Source of the DNA: Lachnospiraceae bacterium EP-SM-12S-S03 | GTDB lineage: Bacteria; Bacillota; Clostridia; Lachnospirales; Lachnospiraceae | Assembly (NCBI GenBank): GCA_020540725.1 | Contig: JAJBSL010000003.1 | Location: forward strand, 62,001-126,000 | Length of the DNA: 64,000 nucleotides | Direction: 5' to 3' | Shown: piece after piece, positions 52,943 to 62,804 of the stretch | Layout of the letters: every line of letters begins with the position of its first letter | How positions within the stretch are numbered: position 1 is the stretch's first letter | Notes under the pieces: model-generated | The model's input: the letters and a program-made list of their open reading frames with translations, nothing else | Databases searched by the model: none | Told to the model about the DNA's origin: nothing | Translations under genes and position numbers: made by a program

Positions 52943-55141
52943 TTACGGAATATATTCCTCTATCCGCATTCTTTTTCCATCCGTCTCAATCGTTACTGCC
53001 CCCGCTTCCTGTGTATTATAAATCCGGACTCCATATTCCTGCAGCCTCTTTAACGTTTCCTTATGCGGATGTCCATAAGAATTTTTCTGTCCGGCTGAAA
53101 TCAAAGCAACCTTCGGCTTTGCAAGATCTAGAAATTCTTTTGTCGTGGAATTTTTCGATCCATGATGGGCAACTTTCAGCACATCGATTTTTCCCACGCT
53201 TTTGTTTTTGGTAAGAATTTCTTCTCCCTTCCCTTCTACGTCTCCGGTTGAAAGCAGATCAAATTCCTTATACTGTACTTTCAGAACCATGGACGCTGCA
53301 TTTCCGGATTCTTCCACAAAACTTGTCCCGGGCTGCAGACAGATTATTCTAAGATTTTCCTCTGTAAGTTCCTGCCCGGCTCCTATAGTTACAACCTTCG
53401 TCCCGTTCTCTAATGCTGTCTGTGCAAGTTTTATAAGTCCTTCATCCCACACATTTTCTACGGGAAGTACAAGATTTTGAATCCGAATTCCAACCTTCTG
53501 TCTCACAAGCATTTCCTGAATCCCGCTGATATGGTCTGCATCCCCATGTGAAAGGAACACATAATCCAATCGCCCCACTCCCTGGGACTTTAGAAAAGAC
53601 TCCACACGATACTTTCCCACCTCTTTCACATCACTGCTTCCTCCGTCGATAAAATAATCCATCCCCGATGGCCCTCGCATATAAATTCCATCTCCTTGCC
53701 CCACATCCAGCATGGTAATCTGCATACTTTCCTGTTTCTGCCTCCAGGGAATCGAAATCCCCAATATCATAGTCAAAACCAGCACCCTTGCACATCTTTT
53801 CCAATTGTTCTTCCTGTTTTCTTCCTTTTCCTTCCATTTTCCTATACAAATAAGAAATATCAACATAGCTCCATAGCAAATCACCACTTGCTGCCACTTT
53901 GGTTTTCCGATTACAAGTCTGGAAAATGGAAGTCTCATACACCACTCGCACAAAAAATCATACAATTTAAAAATAATTCCGGTTCCTCTTAAAATGTTTT
54001 CTCCAAACCACGGGGACATACAATATACTACCGACCCAATCAGTCCCACCCCGAGAATCAAGGACATCAGCGGAATCACCACAAGATTTAAAATGACGGA
54101 ATAGCTCGGGATCTCAAAGAAGAAATATAAAGTAACCGGAAAAAGAAACATTTGAACCGCCATACTGGCATATACCCCTTCCAAAAGCCGTATCCGGCAT
54201 TCCGGTAAACTTTGCAAAACAGGAAGTAACAGAAGAATCCCCAAAATGGCTCCAAAGGAAAGTAAAAATCCCGCATCCAGAATATATAGAGGGTTCCGGC
54301 AAAGGATCAGCACCCCAGACAAAAGAAGCGCTGTCATCATATCATAGACTCTGCCGCACATATCCGCTCCGATCCGGATCAGAAACATAAGCATCGCCCG
54401 CATAGTGGATACACTCAGCCCCGTCATCACAGCATATAAAACAAGAAAAATACCGCCAATCATTCCCGCAGTTTTGTAAGACAATCCGATTTTCCGAAGC
54501 CCTTGGTAAAAAGTCAGTCCAATGAAGGAAAGATGCAAGCCCGAGATAGCAAGAAGATGTCCGATTCCATTCACCTGATATACTTCCTTCCATTCGCGGT
54601 CAAGATCCCTTTTCTCTCCGGTCATCATGGCACTCAGCATACCGCCATTTTTCTCCCCCAATGTTTCAATCAATACTTTGTGCCATCGCTCCCGGAGTTT
54701 GGATAAACTTTCCCGTATTCTCCACACATCATCTTGTACCACTCTTACTTTGTCTGCAAAGGCCATCATTGCGATGTTTTGCTTATCATAATAGAACTTC
54801 TGGTTGTAATTTCCCGGATTACGTGGTTCTTGAAAAAAGGTACACGATCCGGTTATCAGAACAAGATTTCCTACACAAACCTTTTCAAACTCCTTGTCAT
54901 ATATGATCGTATTTCGTTTTATTGTTTCATTATTTTGATACGAGACTTCCGTATCTTTCAGATATAAGATTTGATAATCCGGGCGTATATCTCTTCGATA
55001 CACACGCCCAAGCATAGAAATATTTTCTCCCTCTTTCCATGTAGCAGGAATGGGGGAAGGCCCCCACATCCCTGCCACTACCATTAAGACCTGTATAAAC
55101 GCTACAAGAACACAAATCGTTCCAAGCGGTCTTTGTTTCAT
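52943..55141 (-). CDS. comEC: ComEC/Rec2 DNA uptake channel
   Basis: A 732-residue membrane protein. A short N-terminal helix pair and an OB-like DUF4131 domain (~30-130) come first. A competence domain with about ten helices follows, marked by NGIGHLLAISGLHLSFIG and LSVSTMRAMLMFLI. The C-terminal metallo-beta-lactamase domain (~470-720) has FLSHGDADHISG and KVAHHGSKNST. It forms the channel for single-stranded DNA in transformation, and the MBL domain is a candidate nuclease. The start follows the GerMN stop by one base. All three domains are complete, so the channel is probably functional. Confidence 0.94.
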   Translation of the reverse strand: MKQRPLGTICVLVAFIQVLMVVAGMWGPSPIPATWKEGENISMLGRVYRRDIRPDYQILYLKDTEVSYQNNETIKRNTIIYDKEFEKVCVGNLVLITGSCTFFQEPRNPGNYNQKFYYDKQNIAMMAFADKVRVVQDDVWRIRESLSKLRERWHKVLIETLGEKNGGMLSAMMTGEKRDLDREWKEVYQVNGIGHLLAISGLHLSFIGLTFYQGLRKIGLSYKTAGMIGGIFLVLYAVMTGLSVSTMRAMLMFLIRIGADMCGRVYDMMTALLLSGVLILCRNPLYILDAGFLLSFGAILGILLLLPVLQSLPECRIRLLEGVYASMAVQMFLFPVTLYFFFEIPSYSVILNLVVIPLMSLILGVGLIGSVVYCMSPWFGENILRGTGIIFKLYDFLCEWCMRLPFSRLVIGKPKWQQVVICYGAMLIFLICIGKWKEKEENRKNNWKRCARVLVLTMILGISIPWRQKQESMQITMLDVGQGDGIYMRGPSGMDYFIDGGSSDVKEVGKYRVESFLKSQGVGRLDYVFLSHGDADHISGIQEMLVRQKVGIRIQNLVLPVENVWDEGLIKLAQTALENGTKVVTIGAGQELTEENLRIICLQPGTSFVEESGNAASMVLKVQYKEFDLLSTGDVEGKGEEILTKNKSVGKIDVLKVAHHGSKNSTTKEFLDLAKPKVALISAGQKNSYGHPHKETLKRLQEYGVRIYNTQEAGAVTIETDGKRMRIEEYIP

Positions 55142-55142
55142 A

Positions 55143-56063
55143 TTATTCGTTCTCTACCAACTCGATGTTCCGCTCAAACGGCTCCTCAAAACTAATTTTC
55201 TCCATAAACTTCACAGTGGAATCGCCTTCTACTGAAAATTGCACCCTGCTCACATCACAATTACTTACGATGGAATTAACAATCCCGTAAATCACCGTTT
55301 CCGGTCCCGCATCATATGCGTAAGTAAGAAACTCCTTCCCGAAGTTCACATAACAAATTCCATCTTTCACGGATGTGTTCAATACTCGAATGTTTGAAGG
55401 AAGAATCCCCTTCATTTCTCCGGACTCGGGTCCTTTCATCAATTGCTCCAAAACTAATTTTTCCGTAGAAACATTACTGAAATAATGAACCTCTCTCTTT
55501 TCCTGCGAAAGTTTATCTCCCTTTTTGTTTGCAAAAAATAATGTCAGTGTTGTCTTCTGAAATGATTTAAAAGCCGTTCCTGTATTTTTCACAAAAGAAT
55601 TTTCATTCATGAGCCCTACTGTTTTTCCACTTTTTGTAGTTAACGGCTTGTTGTCCACATAAATATCAACCGCATCCACTCCATCAATCTGAATCAGGGA
55701 TTGTACAAGTGCCGCCCGTAAAAGTACTTCTTGCACTTCATCAAGCTGCGCATAAAATCGATTCATATACAAATGTAATACCCCGTTTTCCAAGGCCGTG
55801 TTTTCTACTTTCACATCTTTGGGAATCACAGACGTCATCCCGACAGAACCTGGATTTTTCGCAAGCTTTTTCAGCATCGCCGCAATTGCATCTTCTGCCT
55901 TTTCTTCCTTTATGGTATATTCCACCATGGTAAGTCCTGTACCGTCCGTATTTTGATAATACAAATACGGACCTTTCTTCGGAATCTCTTCCTTCGTCTT
56001 ACAACCGGCCAGAAACAGGATAAGTATCAATCCTGCCAGACATAGCACTTTCTGCCTCTTCAT
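55143..56063 (-). CDS. GerMN-domain lipoprotein
   Basis: A 306-residue lipoprotein. The signal peptide ends in the lipobox FLAGC (C21). Two GerMN domains follow (~45-165 and ~180-295), each with a V-x-N-GVLHLYMN or VKDGICYVNFGKEF element. GerM of Bacillus is needed for spore germination and cortex work; clostridial homologues often lie with a PhoR-type kinase as here. It is encoded 12 bp after the kinase and directly before comEC. A role at the cell envelope, possibly with the sensor kinase, is likely but not proven. Confidence 0.87.
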   Translation of the reverse strand: MKRQKVLCLAGLILILFLAGCKTKEEIPKKGPYLYYQNTDGTGLTMVEYTIKEEKAEDAIAAMLKKLAKNPGSVGMTSVIPKDVKVENTALENGVLHLYMNRFYAQLDEVQEVLLRAALVQSLIQIDGVDAVDIYVDNKPLTTKSGKTVGLMNENSFVKNTGTAFKSFQKTTLTLFFANKKGDKLSQEKREVHYFSNVSTEKLVLEQLMKGPESGEMKGILPSNIRVLNTSVKDGICYVNFGKEFLTYAYDAGPETVIYGIVNSIVSNCDVSRVQFSVEGDSTVKFMEKISFEEPFERNIELVENE

Positions 56064-56075
56064 CTTATCCTCTCC

Positions 56076-57470
56076 TTACACTACATAGGTCAATGGAACA
56101 CGAACAGTAAATGTAGTTCCTTCCCCTTCCTCACTATATACTTTGATTGCCCCACGATGCATGATAATCGCATTACGCGTAATAGAAAGACCCAGACCCG
56201 TACCTCCGATTTCTCTGGAATGCGACTTATCCACCCGATAAAAACGTTCAAAAATATTTTCGGTATCCTGTTTTGGAATTCCGATTCCGGAATCCGCCAC
56301 TTTCACATAGAAATATTTGTGGTCTGCGTTTAGGGAAACATGAACCCACCCGTTTTCTTTATTGTATTTGATAGCATTTTCCACCAGATTCGAAAGAGCC
56401 AGACTCATCTTTACTTCGTCCACTTCAGCCATCACCGGACGGAAGGATTCAAATACCACCTCTATATTGTGCTGCTTTGCAATCGGCCTGAGCCGTTTTA
56501 AAATACGTTCCAAAAGTTCATTGATGTTCTCGGACTGTATATTGATATTCGCGGATGTCTTGTCCATCTTTACAAGAGAAAGCAGGTCATTGATGATCTT
56601 ATTCTCGCGTTCGATTTCTTCCGTAATATCACCCATAAATTCTTTATACAATTCTACCGGCACATCTTCCTGGGCAAGAAGTGAATCCGCTAATACTTTC
56701 ATAGAAGTCAGCGGTGTCTTCAGCTCATGCGACACATTGGATACAAATTCCTCTCTGGACTTATCTACCACCCGCATTCTTCCTAGCATTTTGTTAAAGG
56801 CATCGGAAATAAGCGCTGTTTCCGTATATGTATTTTCACAAAGATCTTCCGACTCATATCCCTCATTTACTGCTTCAATGGCTTTCGTGATCCTTCCAAA
56901 CGGACGTACCATAAGCGTAGACAACAATACTGCAATGATCAGAATAATAATCGCCATTGTCCCAATGATCAGATCACATATATTTTTCAGGTCTCCCCCA
57001 CTTTCCATAATATTGTCTGTGGAAACGCTCATGAGTACCACACCGATGACTTGTTTGTTGCTTTTTACCGGTGTTGTCACTTCAAAAAATCGATTTTTTT
57101 CATCATAGATGACTGTCCCTTTTCCACGGTAACATCGAATCACATCTTCAGAAACCACCGTTTTACTTTCATCTAATTCATATGTATCCTTTACAATACG
57201 AAATTCATCATTGATCACAAGAATCCGGCCGTTATATACATTCGAAAGCTGTGTAAGCTCTGCGTCAACTACCTTAGAATCGTTGCTGCTTAGATAACTG
57301 TAACTTTCCAATTGATTCGAAAGGATCGTACACTGATTCTGAATCTGGGAAATATACCGTTCAATGCTCTTCTCTTGATGACTATGGAGTATTGTACTCC
57401 CAAGTACGATGCACGGTACAATTCCTACCACAACAAGAAGAAGCAGTATACGCGCCCGCAGACTCTTCAT
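56076..57470 (-). CDS. PhoR/WalK-type sensor histidine kinase
   Basis: A ~464-residue membrane kinase. Helix 1 is at ~8-26, the external sensor region is ~30-160, helix 2 at ~165-187, and a HAMP linker at ~188-240. HisKA has H248 in FVSNVSHELKTPLTSM. The ATPase domain carries LVENAIKYNKENG, ADSGIGIP and GGTGLGLSI. The frame extends 26 codons upstream into the regulator gene, but those codons show no ribosome site; the ATG used is followed at once by the basic membrane anchor. GAGG lies far upstream, so the start remains uncertain. The partner regulator is encoded 22 bp upstream. Confidence 0.9.
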   Translation of the reverse strand: MKSLRARILLLLVVVGIVPCIVLGSTILHSHQEKSIERYISQIQNQCTILSNQLESYSYLSSNDSKVVDAELTQLSNVYNGRILVINDEFRIVKDTYELDESKTVVSEDVIRCYRGKGTVIYDEKNRFFEVTTPVKSNKQVIGVVLMSVSTDNIMESGGDLKNICDLIIGTMAIIILIIAVLLSTLMVRPFGRITKAIEAVNEGYESEDLCENTYTETALISDAFNKMLGRMRVVDKSREEFVSNVSHELKTPLTSMKVLADSLLAQEDVPVELYKEFMGDITEEIERENKIINDLLSLVKMDKTSANINIQSENINELLERILKRLRPIAKQHNIEVVFESFRPVMAEVDEVKMSLALSNLVENAIKYNKENGWVHVSLNADHKYFYVKVADSGIGIPKQDTENIFERFYRVDKSHSREIGGTGLGLSITRNAIIMHRGAIKVYSEEGEGTTFTVRVPLTYVV

Positions 57471-57492
57471 AAATTTGATTTTTAATCGCTTT

Positions 57493-58182
57493 TTAACCTC
57501 TAAAATAGTAACCAACTCCCCACTTTGTATATACGTACATCGGATCACTTGGATTTGGTTCTATTTTTTCACGAAGCCTTCTTACGTGAACATCCACAGT
57601 TCTCGCATCTCCCGGATACTCATATCCCCACACAATATTTAAAAGTTCTTCTCTTGAATACACTTTGTCCGGATTCATAGCAAGAAGTTCCAAAAGATCG
57701 AACTCTTTTGCCGTCAGATTGATTTCTTTTTCCTTCACATACACTCTTCGGCTCTGACGATCAATTCTCATATCATTTTTTGAAATAACATTTTCGTTGT
57801 CTTTCTCAGTTTTTTGTTTACCGATACGCCTTAAAATAGCCTTAATACGTGCCTTAACTTCCAATATATTAAATGGTTTTGTTATGTAATCATCTGCCCC
57901 GTATTCAAGTCCAAGAATTTTGTCCATGTCATCACCTTTTGCAGTCAGCATAATCACCGGCACATCTGAAAATTCGCGTATCATCTGGCATATTTCAAAA
58001 CCTGTATATTTCGGCAGCATCACATCCAAAAGGATCAGATCATATTTCTGTTCCTTCACCATATTAAATGCTTCCTCACCGTCATACGCGCAATCCACTT
58101 CCATGCCGTCCTGTTCCAGACTAAATCGGATTCCTTTTACAATGAGCTTCTCATCATCAACAACCAATATCTTCTTTCCCAT
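57493..58182 (-). CDS. PhoP/WalR-type response regulator
   Basis: A 229-residue OmpR-family regulator. The receiver domain has D53 in LILLDVMLPKYTGFE, acidic residues D9/D10, and the switch lysine in DDYITKPFN. The winged helix at ~130-229 ends VYTKWGVGYYFRG. It pairs with the kinase directly downstream. GGGAG lies 6 nt before the ATG and comEA ends 14 bp upstream. Its regulon is unknown; its own operon with GerMN and comEC is a candidate target. Confidence 0.94.
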   Translation of the reverse strand: MGKKILVVDDEKLIVKGIRFSLEQDGMEVDCAYDGEEAFNMVKEQKYDLILLDVMLPKYTGFEICQMIREFSDVPVIMLTAKGDDMDKILGLEYGADDYITKPFNILEVKARIKAILRRIGKQKTEKDNENVISKNDMRIDRQSRRVYVKEKEINLTAKEFDLLELLAMNPDKVYSREELLNIVWGYEYPGDARTVDVHVRRLREKIEPNPSDPMYVYTKWGVGYYFRG

Positions 58183-58196
58183 TTTTTTCTCCCTTA

Positions 58197-58832
58197 TTAT
58201 ACTGTAATCTGTTCTTTTATCTTATTGAATACGCCGCTTTTTATTCCTTCAATTTTCATAAGATCCTCCGGATTTTGAAATCCCCCATTTTCTTCCCGGT
58301 ACCTTATGATGCTATCTGCTTTTGCCTCTCCGATTCCGGTAAGAGTCATAAGTTCTTCCTTTGAAGCCGTATTCAAATTCACTTTTTTGCTTCCCTCTTC
58401 CTTTATCTCTTCCGGCTTCCCCGGTATCTTCTCTTCTGCTTCTATCTCTTCCTTGGAAGGAACATAAATCTGCTGACCGTCATTTAACACTTCTGCCTGA
58501 TTCAGATAATACTCATCTGCCGCCTCTGTCATACCGCCCGCTGCCCGGACCGCCTCATAAATGCGGCTTCCCGGCTCAAGTTCATAGACACCCGGACTCT
58601 TCACTTCACCACATACATAAACATACAGCTTCTCTTCCGTGATTTCAGTCTGTCCTTTCTCTTTGACGGCTTCTTTTTCTCCATTTTCTTTTGTATTTTC
58701 TTTTCTGCTTTCTTCTGTGTTTACTTTTGTAACTTCTTCCAAGGTTAATGTTTCTTTCTCTTTACAGCCTGCAGTAAAGCAAAAAAGCAGGCATATTCCC
58801 AAACAACACATTTTTTTCATCGTGCCTTGCAT
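58197..58832 (-). CDS. comEA: ComEA-type DNA-binding lipoprotein
   Basis: A 211-residue protein. A lipoprotein signal (LLFCFTAGC, C23) is followed by a highly charged linker (~24-68), then an SLBB domain (LYVYVCGEVKSPGVYELEPG, ~69-125). After a second acidic linker come helix-hairpin-helix motifs at the C-terminus (NLNTASKEELMTLTGIGEAKADSII, ~150-205). ComEA binds double-stranded DNA outside the cell and hands it to the ComEC channel encoded four genes downstream. The classical protein is held by a membrane helix; here a lipid anchor is predicted. AGGAGG lies 5 nt before the first ATG. Confidence 0.9.
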   Translation of the reverse strand: MQGTMKKMCCLGICLLFCFTAGCKEKETLTLEEVTKVNTEESRKENTKENGEKEAVKEKGQTEITEEKLYVYVCGEVKSPGVYELEPGSRIYEAVRAAGGMTEAADEYYLNQAEVLNDGQQIYVPSKEEIEAEEKIPGKPEEIKEEGSKKVNLNTASKEELMTLTGIGEAKADSIIRYREENGGFQNPEDLMKIEGIKSGVFNKIKEQITV

Positions 58833-58891
58833 AAATTCCTCCTTGTAACTTCATGGTTGAAATTACATACCCCTCTATGCTAGACATTAAT

Positions 58892-58920
58892 ATTGTAACG
58901 AATTTCATTTTAAAATGCAA
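58892..58920 (-). promoter_or_regulatory. Promoter of the comEA run
   Basis: On the minus strand TTGCAT and TACAAT are 17 bp apart, 59 bp before comEA. The -35 box begins right after the stop codon of the YdcZ-like gene. Confidence 0.65.
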
Positions 58921-59352
58921 CTACTTCCACTGGAAGATTGCCACGCCCACAAGGGCTATCCCCATCCCAATCACTTTTCTCCACTCCAAAGTTTCTTTTT
59001 CTACTCCGAAAAGTCCAAACAGTTCAATGACATAAGCAATGATCAATTGCGAAAACACAATGAGAAGTGCGGCTTTTGCCGGCCCGAGCATCTCCATGCT
59101 TTTGATCACTGTCCATGTAATACCGGCACCGATCACACCTCCAAGAAGTACGTATTTCGGCTCCACCTTTGCAATAGCCATCACACTGTCTCTTCCCGTG
59201 AATAACCATGCAGTCACACATACAAGAAATGCGGTCAGTTGAACCCAACCGTTCGACACCCACATTCCGGCTGTCTTTGTCACCTGTGTATTAAAAACTC
59301 CCTGTACACTCATAAGCGCCCCGGAAATCAGGGCAATAATAAATCCAATCAT
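58921..59352 (-). CDS. YdcZ/DUF606 DMT-family membrane protein
   Basis: A 143-residue protein with about five membrane helices, starting MIGFIIALISGALMSVQGVFN, with WVQLTAFLVCVTAWLF and IGAGITWTVIKSMEMLGPAKA. This matches the half-size DMT (DUF606/YdcZ) transporters, which probably act as dimers. It lies 66 bp after argD and may be read with the arginine operon; an export role for an amino acid would fit but is not shown. GGAGGGA lies before the ATG. Confidence 0.82.
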   Translation of the reverse strand: MIGFIIALISGALMSVQGVFNTQVTKTAGMWVSNGWVQLTAFLVCVTAWLFTGRDSVMAIAKVEPKYVLLGGVIGAGITWTVIKSMEMLGPAKAALLIVFSQLIIAYVIELFGLFGVEKETLEWRKVIGMGIALVGVAIFQWK

Positions 59353-59418
59353 CGGTATCCCTCCCAGAATTCATCTTCTAAGATAAGAATATCCAATGAT
59401 TGGATTTTTATGCATTGT

Positions 59419-60618
59419 TTAAGCGGCAAGCGCTTTCTTCAGTTTTTCGATCATCTCATCCACATGCTCTTTTTCAATGATAAGAGGCGGGACCATCCGC
59501 AAGACATTTCCTCCTGCTGAAATCACAAGCAGCCCTTCCTTCTGTGCATTCGATATCACTTCTCCCACCGGTCTTTCCAACACAAGTCCTTGCATCAAAC
59601 CTTTTCCACGTCTTTCTTTTACCGTTTCAAATTCTTCCACAAGTTCCTCTAATTTTCCTTCTAGATATGGTGTGATTTCCTTCACGTGTTCCACAATCTT
59701 CTCTTCTTCGAAAATATCCAACACTTTGCTGACTGCCGCACAGACAAACGGGTTTCCCCCGTAAGTTGTTCCATGATCTCCCGGCTTTAAAGAATATTCT
59801 GCCACTTTCTCTGTCATGGCGAAGGCTCCCACGGGCACCCCATTTCCGATAGCTTTTGCCATACACATCAGATCCGGTTTCACCTCGTAGTCTTGCCATG
59901 CAAACATGGATCCTGTTCTTCCCATTCCGCATTGAATTTCATCAAAAATGAGCAGAATATCCTGTTCATCACAGATTTTCCTAAGTCCTTCCAAAAATAT
60001 CGGTTCCGCCGGATAAATGCCGCCTTCTCCCTGCAATGTTTCCAAAATAATGGCACACGTCTTGTCTGTGATCTGCGCTTTCACACTTTCCAGATCATTG
60101 TACCGGGCAAATCGCACACCGGACACAAGAGGTTCAAACGGCGTTCGGTAACTTTCTGTTCCCGTTACTGATACCGCTCCCATACTTCTTCCGTGGAAGG
60201 AATGATTCATTGCCACAAACTCAAATCTTCCGGATTGTTTTGTATACGCATATTTTCTAGCCGCTTTTAACGCTCCCTCAATTGCTTCGGTTCCGCTGTT
60301 TGTGAAAAACACACGATCCATCCCGGATGCTTTTTTTAATTTTTCCGCAGCATCCGCCGTAGGTGCCGTATAGAATAAATTGGATACATGAAGAAGTTTC
60401 TCTGCTTGTTCCTTCAAGGCATTTTTATATCCTTCATGGCTGTAGCCGAGGGAACACACAGCAATTCCCGCTGCAAAATCAAGATATTTTTCCCCGTTTC
60501 TATCATAAAGATACACACCCTCTCCGTGATCTAAAACAATCGGATAACGATTGTATGTGTGCACAAGAAACTGTTCCGCTTTCTCTATATAGTTTTTGTT
60601 CCCTTGATTATTCTCCAT
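59419..60618 (-). CDS. argD: Acetylornithine aminotransferase
   Basis: A 399-residue class III PLP aminotransferase. It has [35 protein letters not shown], the cofactor aspartate in [15 protein letters not shown], and the PLP lysine in [16 protein letters not shown]. It converts N-acetylglutamate semialdehyde to N-acetylornithine. The ATG used overlaps the end of argB by 11 bp, which implies coupled translation; a frame start seven codons earlier has no ribosome site. It is the last arginine gene of the run. Confidence 0.95.
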   Translation of the reverse strand: MENNQGNKNYIEKAEQFLVHTYNRYPIVLDHGEGVYLYDRNGEKYLDFAAGIAVCSLGYSHEGYKNALKEQAEKLLHVSNLFYTAPTADAAEKLKKASGMDRVFFTNSGTEAIEGALKAARKYAYTKQSGRFEFVAMNHSFHGRSMGAVSVTGTESYRTPFEPLVSGVRFARYNDLESVKAQITDKTCAIILETLQGEGGIYPAEPIFLEGLRKICDEQDILLIFDEIQCGMGRTGSMFAWQDYEVKPDLMCMAKAIGNGVPVGAFAMTEKVAEYSLKPGDHGTTYGGNPFVCAAVSKVLDIFEEEKIVEHVKEITPYLEGKLEELVEEFETVKERRGKGLMQGLVLERPVGEVISNAQKEGLLVISAGGNVLRMVPPLIIEKEHVDEMIEKLKKALAA

Positions 60619-61507
60619 AATAAAACCTGCTTCCGTCATTTTTCAAAATCGCCGTACCAATTCCCTTGTGTGTAAAGATTTCTAATAGGAGACAATGCGG
60701 AATCCGTCCATCCAGAATGTGGACTCTTTCTACACCATTCTCAATCGCTTCGATACAATTTTGAATCTTCGGAATCATACCGCCATTGATACTTCCATTG
60801 TCGATCAATCCCCTCGCTTCCTCTACTGTAATTTCCGCAATGATCGTATCCGGATCCTCCGCATCCTTATACACACCTTCAATATCACTTAAGAAAGCAA
60901 GCTTTTCTGCTCCCATCGCCTTTGCAATCGCGCTGGCTACATCATCCGCATTGATATTATATGTATGGTAGTCTTCATCCAGTCCCACAGAACACACAAC
61001 AGGCAGAAAATCTTTCTCAAGAAGATCATAGAGGATCGACGCATTGACTTCTTTTACATCACCTACAAACCCAATATCTTCCCCACAGGAATATTTCTTT
61101 TCTACTTTCAGAAGTCCCCCATCTTTCCCGCTGATCCCAATGGCACGCACACCGAGGGATTCCACAAGTTGTACAAGACTTTTGTTTACTCTTCCAAGTA
61201 CCATCTCGGCAATCTCCATCGTCTCTGCATCCGTCACGCGGAGTCCATTCTTGAATTCCGGCTCTTTTCCTACTTTTTCCAGCCATTTGTTAATGTCTTT
61301 TCCTCCGCCATGTACAATGATGGGTTTGAATCCTACCAGTTTTAAAAGAGTTACATCTTCAATGACATTTCTTTTCAGCTCTTCATCCAGCATCGCACTT
61401 CCGCCATACTTGACAACAATGATCTTCCGGTTAAACTTTTGGATATAAGGCAGTGCTTCTATGAGCACTTCTGCTTTATCCAGATATTTCTGCATATTCG
61501 CCTTCAT
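60608..61507 (-). CDS. argB: Acetylglutamate kinase
   Basis: A 299-residue amino acid kinase. The phosphate-binding N-terminus is [11 protein letters not shown], followed by [11 protein letters not shown], and the C-terminal half has [29 protein letters not shown] and [18 protein letters not shown]. The N-terminal helix ([21 protein letters not shown]) is of the kind linked to arginine feedback inhibition and hexamer formation. It phosphorylates N-acetylglutamate. It lies 48 bp after argJ, and GGAG precedes the ATG. Confidence 0.96.
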   Translation of the reverse strand: MKANMQKYLDKAEVLIEALPYIQKFNRKIIVVKYGGSAMLDEELKRNVIEDVTLLKLVGFKPIIVHGGGKDINKWLEKVGKEPEFKNGLRVTDAETMEIAEMVLGRVNKSLVQLVESLGVRAIGISGKDGGLLKVEKKYSCGEDIGFVGDVKEVNASILYDLLEKDFLPVVCSVGLDEDYHTYNINADDVASAIAKAMGAEKLAFLSDIEGVYKDAEDPDTIIAEITVEEARGLIDNGSINGGMIPKIQNCIEAIENGVERVHILDGRIPHCLLLEIFTHKGIGTAILKNDGSRFYYGE

Positions 61508-61555
61508 ATTGCTCCTTCTTTCCAATCTCATGCACGTTTCCCCCCGTCTGCCTTA

Positions 61556-62779
61556 CTAGGAACGATAATCTGCATTGATTTCAATATAACCATGTGTCAG
61601 ATCACATCCCCATGCTGTCGCTTCCTCTTCTCCCATCTTCACATTGGCAGTAGCCGTAACAACGGACTGTGATAAAATCTCTGTTGCCTTCTCTTCACTG
61701 AAATCAAGGGCAACCCCGTTTTCCGCAATCTGGATTTTTCCGGCTTTACTTTCAAAGAATAAGTCTACTTTCTCAGGATCAAACTGCGCACCGGAATACC
61801 CCATGGCACAGATGATACGCCCCCAGTTCGCATCATGTCCTGCTATTGCTGTCTTTGTCAGGTTGGAGCATGCAACGGATTTGGACAGTTTCACAGCATC
61901 TTCCTTTGTCCCTGCCCCTACAACATGCACTTCAAACAATGCAGTTGCACCTTCTCCGTCTCCTGCAATCTTCTTTGCAAGATATTCATTGATCGTGTGA
62001 AGTGCTTTTTTAAATGTCTCGTACGCTTCTGTTCCTTCCTGGATTTCTTCATTTCCGGCCATTCCGTTGGCAAGAACGAGTACGGTATCGTTTGTAGAGG
62101 TATCTCCGTCTACGGAAATCATATTATACGTATCGTTCACATCTTCACGCAATACTTTCTCAAGAGCAGATTTCGCAATCTTCGCATCTGTTGTGATAAA
62201 GCTCAACATCGTACACATATTCGGATGGATCATCCCGGAACCTTTGGCCATACCGCCGATTGTCACAGTTTTCCCGCTGATCTCAATCTCTACCGCCAAT
62301 TCCTTTTCACAAGTATCCGTTGTCATGATTGCTTTTGCCGCATCATTTCCCGCCTCTAATGTGTCTTTTTTTGCCTTCGCCAGCATGGCAACCCCTTTTT
62401 TGATCCGATCCATTGGGAGCTGTTTTCCAATGACCCCGGTAGAACCTAGCAGTATGCTGTCTGCCGGAATGGATAGTTCTTCTGCCGCAGCCTCTGCCGT
62501 TTCTTTACAATAACTGTAACCTTCCTGTCCTGTACACGCATTTGCAATTCCGGAATTCACAATGACTGCCTGTACATACGGACTTTCTTTTACAAGCTTC
62601 TGATCCCATGTAACCGGTGCTGCTTTCGCCACATTTGTAGTAAATGTACCTGCAGCCACACATGGTTTCTGACTATACACGATTGCCATATCGGTACGTC
62701 CTTTGTATTTAATCTCCGCGGCAACTCCCGCAGCCTCAAATCCTTTTGCGGCAGTTACGCCTCCTTGAATTTCTTTCAT
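61556..62779 (-). CDS. argJ: Glutamate N-acetyltransferase / ornithine acetyltransferase
   Basis: A 407-residue precursor that should cut itself into alpha and beta chains at the conserved MxTML site (PNMCTML, nucleophile T190; the residue before it is Cys where Ala is most common). Other family marks are NSGIANACTG, LLGSTGVIGKQLP and the C-terminal end THGYIEINADYRS. It moves the acetyl group from N-acetylornithine to glutamate, recycling it. The ATG used lies after AGGAG and begins the conserved GGVTAAKGFEAAG; 24 upstream codons are ignored. Whether it also uses acetyl-CoA is not visible. Confidence 0.95.
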   Translation of the reverse strand: MKEIQGGVTAAKGFEAAGVAAEIKYKGRTDMAIVYSQKPCVAAGTFTTNVAKAAPVTWDQKLVKESPYVQAVIVNSGIANACTGQEGYSYCKETAEAAAEELSIPADSILLGSTGVIGKQLPMDRIKKGVAMLAKAKKDTLEAGNDAAKAIMTTDTCEKELAVEIEISGKTVTIGGMAKGSGMIHPNMCTMLSFITTDAKIAKSALEKVLREDVNDTYNMISVDGDTSTNDTVLVLANGMAGNEEIQEGTEAYETFKKALHTINEYLAKKIAGDGEGATALFEVHVVGAGTKEDAVKLSKSVACSNLTKTAIAGHDANWGRIICAMGYSGAQFDPEKVDLFFESKAGKIQIAENGVALDFSEEKATEILSQSVVTATANVKMGEEEATAWGCDLTHGYIEINADYRS

Positions 62780-62804
62780 GTTCCTGTTCTCCTTTTTCTG
62801 CTTT

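Noticed and set aside
56362..57108. 248-codon open frame on the + strand
   Set aside because: It lies wholly antisense to the PhoR/WalK-type kinase, has a Ser/Ile-rich composition typical of a reversed coding strand, and no ribosome site or family motif.
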